Shown here one piece after another: positions 13,531-18,504 of a DNA stretch of 20,404 nucleotides. Positions within the stretch are counted from its first letter, which is position 1, and the number at the start of each line of letters is the position of its first letter. This DNA comes from JAHECQ01 sp047638695 (GTDB taxonomy: Bacteria; Actinomycetota; Acidimicrobiia; Acidimicrobiales; SZUA-35): NCBI GenBank assembly GCA_047638695.1, contig JBLINY010000086.1, forward strand, positions 1-20,404, read 5' to 3'. A program made the translations under genes and the position numbers. The notes under the pieces were generated by a model, which did not search any database, had not been told where the DNA came from, and saw only the letters and a list, made by a program, of their open reading frames with translations.

Positions 13531-14535
13531 GTGGTGATGGTGACCCCGTGGAACTTCCCGGCGGCGATGATCACGCGCAAGGTCGCCCCAGCTCTCGCCG
13601 CTGGCAACGCTGTGGTGATCAAGCCCCCGAAGGAGACCCCGCTCACCGCGCTGCGGCTAGCTGAACTCCTCACCGAAGCAGGGGTCCCGGCCGGAGTGGT
13701 CAACGTGGTTCCCACGCTTGACTCCGGCTCATGGTTCGACGCAGCCGTAGAGCACAAGGCCACCCGCATGGTGTCGTTCACTGGTTCGACCGAAGTGGGG
13801 CAGGTGTTGCTTCGTCGTTGTGCCGATCGGGTGCTCAAGGTCGCAATGGAGCTGGGCGGCAACGCCCCGTTCATCGTGTTCAACGACGCAGACATCGACG
13901 CGGCCGTCGAAGGAGCGATGGTTGCCAAGATGCGCCATTCGGCCGAGACGTGCACCGCGGCAAACCGGTTCTTCGCCGAGGCTGACGTGGCGGCAGAGTT
14001 CACGTTGAAGCTCGCCGCCGCCATGGGTGCCATCAAAACCGGCAATGGCATGGATGCCGGCGTGACCTGCGGCCCCATGATCAACGCCGCTGCGATCGAA
14101 ACAATCGACCGACTGGTTGGCGCTGCAGTGGACGCTGGGGCCGAAACGGCTCTGGGTGGTTCCGTGATCGACGGACCCGGCTTCTTTTACCAACCGACCG
14201 TGCTTGGCAATGTCGCTCCGGACTCACCCATTACGAGTGAAGAGATCTTCGGCCCGGTCGCGCCGGTCATTCCATTCACCGATACCGAGGACATGATCGT
14301 CCACGCCAACAACACCGAGATGGGTCTCGCTGCCTACGTTTACACCCGCGATATCGGTCGTGGTCTGAACGTGAGCGAACGCCTCGAGTCAGCCATGGTG
14401 GGACTCAACCGTGGCGCCATATCTGACGCGGCAGCCCCCTTCGGCGGCATGAAGCAGTCGGGTCTCGGACGTGAGGGCGCGAGCGAAGGTATCTACGAAT
14501 TCTGCGAGACCCAATACATTGCAGCTTCCTGGTAG
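13531..14535 (+). CDS. C-terminal fragment of the aldehyde dehydrogenase, with catalytic residues
   Basis: A 334-residue open frame after the TGA, starting at the ATG in VVVMVTPWNF or at the GTGs just before it. It contains E248, C282 and the whole catalytic domain by full-gene numbering, but lacks the first 108 residues. No Shine-Dalgarno site precedes these codons, so independent translation is doubtful. Confidence 0.5.
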   Translation: MVMVTPWNFPAAMITRKVAPALAAGNAVVIKPPKETPLTALRLAELLTEAGVPAGVVNVVPTLDSGSWFDAAVEHKATRMVSFTGSTEVGQVLLRRCADRVLKVAMELGGNAPFIVFNDADIDAAVEGAMVAKMRHSAETCTAANRFFAEADVAAEFTLKLAAAMGAIKTGNGMDAGVTCGPMINAAAIETIDRLVGAAVDAGAETALGGSVIDGPGFFYQPTVLGNVAPDSPITSEEIFGPVAPVIPFTDTEDMIVHANNTEMGLAAYVYTRDIGRGLNVSERLESAMVGLNRGAISDAAAPFGGMKQSGLGREGASEGIYEFCETQYIAASW

Positions 14536-14560
14536 GGCAGCTTCCTGGTAGGGCAGCTTG
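14521..14560 (+). repeat. 16-bp tandem repeat, 2.5 copies, over the aldehyde dehydrogenase stop codon
   Basis: GCAGCTTCCTGGTAGG occurs at 14521-14536 and 14537-14552, followed by GCAGCTTG. The first copy holds the last codons and TAG stop (14533-14535). The flanking GCAGCTT suggests growth from a 7-base direct repeat. It lies between two convergent genes. Confidence 0.9.
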
Positions 14561-14586
14561 TTGTCGAGGCTGCTTGAAGTGGGCGG

Positions 14587-15075
14587 CTAGCTGTTGGCCA
14601 TTCCAGTCAGGTCGTAGCGGGTCGTGTCGTAGATCTTGCGGATGGCAAAACTTGACCTGATGCGCGCCACCCCAGGCAAGCGCGACAAGTACTGCTTATG
14701 GATGCGCTCATAGTCGAGGGTGTTGTGAACGGTGAGGTGGATGAGGTAATCGCTTTCGCCCGCCATCAGGTGACACGACATCACTTCGGGACACTCGGAC
14801 ACAGCATCCTCGAACGCGCTCAACGCCTCTTCGGCCTGGCTATGCAGGCTGATCTCGACAAAAACGTCGACCAGGCGGCCAACGCTGACCGGGTCTACGA
14901 GCATCACGTAGCCAGCGATGATGCCCGCTTCTTCGAGCCGGCGAACCCGCCGCAAGGTGGCCGATGGGGAGAGCCCGATCAGCGCCGCCAGATCGTTGTT
15001 GGCGAGCCGACCGTCACCCTGGAGCTCATTGCAAATACTGCGGTCAATTGCGTCGAGGTCGATCACGCGGCTCAT
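14587..15075 (-). CDS. Lrp/AsnC family transcriptional regulator, AldR-like
   Basis: 162 residues, the usual Lrp/AsnC size. The N-terminal winged helix-turn-helix is seen in LDAIDRSICNELQGDGRLAN and LAALIGLSPSATLRRVRRLE (about 7-48), with GIIAGYVMLVDPVSVGR as the hinge. The C-terminal RAM domain (about 65-150) includes FEDAVSECPEVMSCHLMAGE and SDYLIHLTVHN, the amino-acid-binding and oligomer face. The ATG at 15075 is chosen because it begins directly at the first helix; a longer frame to 15165 runs through the promoter. It is divergent from alanine dehydrogenase, the same layout as mycobacterial aldR-ald, where the regulator binds alanine and controls ald. The same role, with self-regulation, is expected here (inference from family and position). 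Confidence 0.9.
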   Translation of the reverse strand: MSRVIDLDAIDRSICNELQGDGRLANNDLAALIGLSPSATLRRVRRLEEAGIIAGYVMLVDPVSVGRLVDVFVEISLHSQAEEALSAFEDAVSECPEVMSCHLMAGESDYLIHLTVHNTLDYERIHKQYLSRLPGVARIRSSFAIRKIYDTTRYDLTGMANS

Positions 15076-15092
15076 TATTGTGTGCAGTAGGG

Positions 15093-15111
15093 CAATTTCG
15101 CAATAAAATTG
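15093..15111. promoter_or_regulatory. Inverted repeat CAATTT-N7-AAATTG, candidate Lrp-type site
   Basis: Six-base arms separated by seven bases in the AT-rich part of the lrp-ald gap, 18 bases before the regulator start. AT-rich, loosely palindromic sites are typical for Lrp/AsnC proteins. Placement suits autorepression and control of ald. Confidence 0.45.
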
Positions 15112-15134
15112 TGTCACGAACCTGTGTGGCGGCA

Positions 15135-15140
15135 TATAAC
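15135..15140 (+). promoter_or_regulatory. Candidate -10 box TATAAC for the alanine dehydrogenase gene
   Basis: TATAAC stands out in the GC-rich gap, with TGTCAC 17 bases upstream as a weak -35. A transcript starting near 15147 would carry a 75-80-base leader including the 15170-15187 hairpin. Confidence 0.35.
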
Positions 15141-15169
15141 GCCATCGGCTGGCGCGGGCTCGCAACTAC

Positions 15170-15187
15170 GCTGGACGTTTGTCCAGC
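15170..15187 (+). other. Leader hairpin GCTGGAC-GTTT-GTCCAGC upstream of ald
   Basis: Perfect 7-base arms with a 4-base loop, 37 bases before the ald ATG and 25 before its ribosome site. No T-run follows, so a terminator is unlikely; it may stabilise the mRNA or be a protein site. Confidence 0.4.
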
Positions 15188-15223
15188 ACTTTCGTTGGGC
15201 GAGCCGAATCGAAAGGCCGACCC

Positions 15224-16342
15224 ATGCGCGTTGGTGTTCCCGCAGAAATCAAGAACGCAGAGCGTCGCGTCGGCCTGATCCCCGGTTCGGTCAGCGAACT
15301 CACGGGCGCAGGCCACACGGTCGTTGTTGAAGCCGGAGCGGGCCTCGGCGCCGGATTCGCTGACGAGGAGTATCTCGCAGCGGGCGCCAAGGTCGCCGGC
15401 ACGGCTGTCGAAGTGTTCGAGGACTCAGAAATGATCGTCAAGGTGAAGGAGCCGCAAGCCGGCGAGCGTGCTCGCCTCACCGCTGATCACACCCTGTTCA
15501 CGTACTTACATCTGGCGCCCGACGCCGCTCAAACCGCAGACCTTGTCGCCAGCGGGGCCACCTGCATTGCATACGAAACGGTCACCGATCGTCACGGGCG
15601 CCTCCCCCTTCTTGCCCCCATGTCGCAGGTCGCTGGCCGCATGGCCATCCAGGCCGGCGCACACAGTCTCGAAACAATCCAAGGCGGCCGTGGGCTCCTC
15701 CTCGGAGGAGTGCCGGGCGTTGCTCCAGCTCGCGTAGTGGTCATCGGTGGCGGCATGGTCGGTCGTAACGCAGTTGCCATGGCCGTTGGCCTCGGAGCCG
15801 AGGTGACGGTCCTCGACCGCGATCTTGGTGTGCTCGACGAGATCGACATCCAATACGGCTCCACCGTTCGCTGCGTGTACTCGACCCGCGCCAACCTCGA
15901 AGAAGAGGTCCTGGAGGCCGATCTCGTCATCGGGGCAGTGCTCGTGCCTGGCGCCGCGGCACCGAAGCTGGTGACTGCCGACATGATTCGCCGCATGCGA
16001 CCTGGCTCGGTCGTAGTCGACGTCGCCATCGATCAGGGCGGCTGCTTCGAAACGTCACACGCCACGACCCACACCGACCCGACCTATGTGGTCGACGACG
16101 TCGTGCACTACTGCGTCGCCAACATGCCCGGTGGCGTGCCCCGCACCTCGACCATGGCACTCAACAACGCGACACTCCCGTTCACGATGGCGCTTGCCAA
16201 TAAGGGCCCCATCGCAGCGATGCTCGCCGACGCTCACCTTCTCAACGGTCTCAACGTGCACGCTGGCCAAGTGACCGAGTTTCAGGTTGCTGAAGCCCTC
16301 GGCTACCCATACGTCGACGCCCGCGAAGCCCTCACCGCCTAA
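15224..16342 (+). CDS. ald: L-alanine dehydrogenase
   Basis: 372 residues, matching the ~371 of known Ald. It reversibly converts L-alanine, NAD and water to pyruvate, ammonia and NADH in the cytoplasm as a hexamer. The catalytic residues fall at the same numbers as in Mycobacterium tuberculosis Ald: R15 (ERRVGLIP), K75 (VKVKEPQ), H96 (TYLHLAP) and D270 (VDVAIDQGG). The NAD Rossmann motif is VVVIGGGMVGRNAVAMAVGL (about 171-190). The ATG at 15224 has an AAAGG site and gives the standard N-terminus MRVGVPAEIKNAERRVG; an earlier in-frame GTG at 15179 is not needed. It is divergent from the Lrp/AsnC gene and probably induced through it by alanine. Confidence 0.96.
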   Translation: MRVGVPAEIKNAERRVGLIPGSVSELTGAGHTVVVEAGAGLGAGFADEEYLAAGAKVAGTAVEVFEDSEMIVKVKEPQAGERARLTADHTLFTYLHLAPDAAQTADLVASGATCIAYETVTDRHGRLPLLAPMSQVAGRMAIQAGAHSLETIQGGRGLLLGGVPGVAPARVVVIGGGMVGRNAVAMAVGLGAEVTVLDRDLGVLDEIDIQYGSTVRCVYSTRANLEEEVLEADLVIGAVLVPGAAAPKLVTADMIRRMRPGSVVVDVAIDQGGCFETSHATTHTDPTYVVDDVVHYCVANMPGGVPRTSTMALNNATLPFTMALANKGPIAAMLADAHLLNGLNVHAGQVTEFQVAEALGYPYVDAREALTA

Positions 16343-16363
16343 CCCCACTTCTGGCGCCCCGGG

Positions 16364-16381
16364 ATTTGGCTCTGGCCAAAT
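16364..16381 (+). terminator. Candidate terminator after ald (ATTTGGC-TCTG-GCCAAAT)
   Basis: Seven-base arms and a 4-base loop 21 bases after the ald stop, followed by only TTG rather than a full T-run. It is reasonable as a terminator in a GC-rich actinobacterium, but the weak tail leaves doubt. Confidence 0.45.
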
Positions 16382-16421
16382 TTGAGGGCGACGGTTTGTT
16401 TTGGGTGGCGTTGCCTAGCCG

Positions 16422-16437
16422 GCTTCGGCGCCGAAGC
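16422..16437. terminator. Perfect 16-bp palindrome in the convergent gap, candidate terminator for the minus-strand lipoprotein
   Basis: GCTTCGGC followed by GCCGAAGC, extended by a near-complementary CCG/CGG on each side, 40 bases past the lipoprotein stop on the minus strand. As RNA it would fold with a small loop. No T-run follows. It may serve both strands. Confidence 0.35.
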
Positions 16438-16477
16438 GGACGATGCTCAGCGGTGGGGGAAGCGGGTCCTTCGAGAG

Positions 16478-17254
16478 TCAGATTCTGGCCTGCAGAAGGT
16501 CTTCCTCCTGGTCGACTTCGAACTTGCGGGGATCGCCTATGTCGATGATTCGACCGTCGACCTGGGTCGCGGACGGGCCCTGCTCGATCCGTTGGGTGAA
16601 GTCCTCGAGGTTCACATCCGCTAGGTCTGCTGAGGCATACAACACCACAACGCTGACGAAGCGCCCGGCTCTGTCCTGGCCGTCGCCGATCAGGACCGCC
16701 TCAGGCTGATCGAGGAATATCTCTTCGGGGAAAGCGCGCTCGAAGTTGCCTGAGAGCGGCGCGATTCGCATGGTCAGCAGGGCTGAGTAGAGATCGAGCT
16801 CGTCTGCGAGAACGCCGAGTTGGAGGAGTTCCGGAACGTCGGCCAAGGTGCGGCGGCGCCCAGTGATGGCGGACGCAACGTCCTGGATTGCGTCGGTGTG
16901 GCGGACCCAAACAATTCGGTCGTCGATGAGGGCGAGGCGGCGGTATTCGCCGATTGAGCGGCCGGTCGTGGACAGGTCGATGTCGAGCCCGCCGTCGGTG
17001 CCCCATTCGTAGATCGTGTTGCCCTCGTACTCGACGACGTCGAGAAGGTCGCGCCAGTTGGGATCGTTTTGCACGGCGGCTTCGACGACCTGGTCCCAAG
17101 CTCGTTGATCAAACCCAACTTCGAGTCGCATCTCGTTCGGCGTGGCAGTTCGGCCGAACGCTCCGAGCGGGCCGACCGGGAGCAGGTCAGCTCGGGAGGC
17201 CAGCGATCCCCGGTAGTTCTCAACAGCGCTGTCTGGTGCCTCATCCGAAGGCAA
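16478..17254 (-). CDS. C-terminal open frame of the unknown lipoprotein
   Basis: A 258-residue open frame (PSDEAPDSAVENYRG to DLLQARI) following the C-run frameshift. The formal start is a TTG without ribosome site, so it is the downstream part of the 16478-17772 gene rather than a gene of its own. No domain recognised. Confidence 0.45.
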   Translation of the reverse strand: MPSDEAPDSAVENYRGSLASRADLLPVGPLGAFGRTATPNEMRLEVGFDQRAWDQVVEAAVQNDPNWRDLLDVVEYEGNTIYEWGTDGGLDIDLSTTGRSIGEYRRLALIDDRIVWVRHTDAIQDVASAITGRRRTLADVPELLQLGVLADELDLYSALLTMRIAPLSGNFERAFPEEIFLDQPEAVLIGDGQDRAGRFVSVVVLYASADLADVNLEDFTQRIEQGPSATQVDGRIIDIGDPRKFEVDQEEDLLQARI

Positions 17255-17772
17255 ATCGATGTCGAAGTGGACCGGGCTCGGTCGATGTCAAGGATGGTGA
17301 TCGGGTTGAAGCGGGTTTCGCTGTCGTCTGGCATCGAGGCGAGGAGGTGTACCCAACTGTCCTCGTCGTAGTCTGCGAAGCCCGCGGACGGTCCGTCGGT
17401 GAACTCATCAGCGAAGAGGTCTTCAGCTGGGGCGAGGCGGTAGAGGGCCTCGACCTCGGCAAACGTGGACTCGTAACATTCCTCGTGCACCCGCTCATAC
17501 ACAGTGTCGTAGAGGTAGAGGCCGGTCGCCCGGTCGAGCACGGTGCTGCTGAGCGAAGCGCTGTTGTCGAGCATGCATTCGCCGAGAGCATCGAGAGCCG
17601 CCGTGTACTCCTCGAATGTGGCTGATTCGCTGGCTGGATCCACTTGTGCAGCGCCGTTTGGGAGTTCTTCAGTGGTGGTCGTGACGCCCGTTGCATCGTT
17701 CACTGCCTGGGTCACCGCAGCGCAGCTGGCCGAAAGCAGCGCGATGACGGTGAGGAACACGAGACGACTCAA
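16478..17772 (-). pseudogene. Lipoprotein of unknown function, split by a single-base frameshift
   Basis: The minus strand encodes a lipoprotein signal, LSRLVFLTVIALLSASC, with a Thr/Glu/Ser-rich linker and a soluble domain (ATFEEYTAALDALGECMLDN, then YRLAPAEDLFADEFTDGPSA). At 17274-17276 the frame breaks in a CCC run; adding one C would give DIDRAPVHFDIDLPSDEAPD and join it to the 258-residue rest, which ends EVDQEEDLLQARI at 16478. Both parts are acidic and coding-like. No family is recognised. The start is uncertain: a TTG at 17772 gives a compact signal peptide; GTG codons about 33 bases further out or at 17760 are alternatives, none with a good ribosome site. The single lesion in a homopolymer could be a sequencing error, in which case this is an intact exported lipoprotein of about 430 residues. 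Confidence 0.6.
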
Positions 17773-17852
17773 GTGAGTGCGCGTCGTACTCGACGACGGG
17801 GAGGCGACCACACACCAACGGTGGGCCGCACGGCGGCCGCCTTTACGGTCGG

Positions 17853-17858
17853 TACCGT
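17853..17858 (+). promoter_or_regulatory. Candidate leaderless -10 box (TACCGT)
   Basis: TACCGT fits TANNNT and ends 7 bases before the GTG at 17866, which has no Shine-Dalgarno site. This supports 17866 as both transcription and translation start of the next gene; short motif, so only moderate support. Confidence 0.35.
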
Positions 17859-17865
17859 CCCCCGT

Positions 17866-18450
17866 GTGAGCAGCCGCGCCCTTGAGGACACTCCCCGCGC
17901 CGACATGGTCCGGTACCTCCTCGATCGCGATGTCAGGGTGGCGACGTTCGTGGGCAAAGGTCACGAAGCAACTGCGGCGGCTTTCGTTTCGGCTGGCGGG
18001 TTGATGAGCGCTAACGAAGGCACGACGGTTGTGTGGCTCGCGGACGAGGTCTCTCGCCGACCTGTTCCGGACATCGCAGGCGGTCTTGCCAATGGCGGAA
18101 CTGTGATTGTTGAGGCGTCGCTTCCAGTTGACCCGCAGATGCCTCCAACCGTGTTCCCAATGCTTGTGGAGATCGATCGGGTGGCGCTTCTGTCGTACGA
18201 CGGCGCCTCTTATCGGCGAATCGAGTTCGCGAACGGCGGCTCGCAGGCGCGGGCGATCACCCCGCTGGGTCTGGGGGAACTCGACGCAGTCGCGCTTGGT
18301 GGTTCCGCGTCTCATCAACTCGTGCGCCGTGATGCCGACACTTCTGGTCAGGCGTTCGCTGATCATCACCCAGCGCATCTGTCATGGTTTCGTCACAATC
18401 CAACGGAACCAGACACCGAAACCCGAACGTCTCATTCACTAACCAGTTGA
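17866..18450 (+). CDS. Protein of unknown function
   Basis: 194 residues from the GTG at 17866; an earlier in-frame GTG at 17773 would add an Arg-rich stretch and abut the divergent lipoprotein start, so it is less likely. The text (DMVRYLLDRDVRVATFVGKG, TTVVWLADEVSRRPVPDIAG, PTVFPMLVEIDRVALLSYDG) has alternating hydrophobic strands and acidic residues like a soluble alpha/beta protein; no signal peptide, membrane segment or known motif is seen. GC-rich third positions and sensible composition support coding over the overlapping minus-strand frame. It is divergent from the frameshifted lipoprotein and is followed after 13 bases by a strong hairpin and the Beta_propel lipoprotein. Confidence 0.5.
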   Translation: MSSRALEDTPRADMVRYLLDRDVRVATFVGKGHEATAAAFVSAGGLMSANEGTTVVWLADEVSRRPVPDIAGGLANGGTVIVEASLPVDPQMPPTVFPMLVEIDRVALLSYDGASYRRIEFANGGSQARAITPLGLGELDAVALGGSASHQLVRRDADTSGQAFADHHPAHLSWFRHNPTEPDTETRTSHSLTS

Positions 18451-18463
18451 AGAAGCCGTCAGT

Positions 18464-18486
18464 GAAGGCTCGGTACCCGAGCCTTC
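18464..18486 (+). other. Strong hairpin (10-bp stem, 3-base loop) between the unknown gene and the Beta_propel gene
   Basis: Arms GAAGGCTCGG and CCGAGCCTTC pair perfectly around TAC. It begins 13 bases after one stop and ends one base before the AGAAGAGG ribosome site of the next gene. No T-run follows. It could be a terminator of the upstream gene, or a leader structure that controls ribosome access to the downstream gene. Confidence 0.6.
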
Positions 18487-18504
18487 GAGAAGAGGTTCAG
18501 TCTG

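Larger units (their letters stand above)
13108..14535 (+). pseudogene. Succinate-semialdehyde-type aldehyde dehydrogenase with in-frame TGA
   Basis: 475 codons in one frame, interrupted only by TGA at 13432-13434 (codon 109). It belongs to the NAD(P)-dependent aldehyde dehydrogenases of the GabD/SSADH type: FIGGEWRDGSDAERISVLNP at the start, VVMVTPWNFPAAMITRKVAP (the oxyanion Asn), MELGGNAPFIVFNDADID (general base E248) and SAETCTAANRFF (nucleophile C282; GabD usually has GQTC). The C-terminal GLNRGAISDAAAPFGGMKQS closes the domain. The text around the stop, YAAEFF*WNAEEAVRIRG, fits relatives having FFRWNAEEAVRI, so CGA to TGA is the simplest history. Ribosome site GGAGG from the tandem array. 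If the stop is real, the enzyme is lost unless TGA is read through or translation restarts. Role by neighbours: GABA or semialdehyde oxidation beside MmsA. Confidence 0.8.

Noticed and set aside
16774..18378. Long minus-strand open frame (534 codons)
   Set aside because: Only its middle part (about 17280-17772) is the lipoprotein N-terminus; the ends are Arg/Ser-rich shadow text, and the region above 17866 is better explained by the plus-strand gene.
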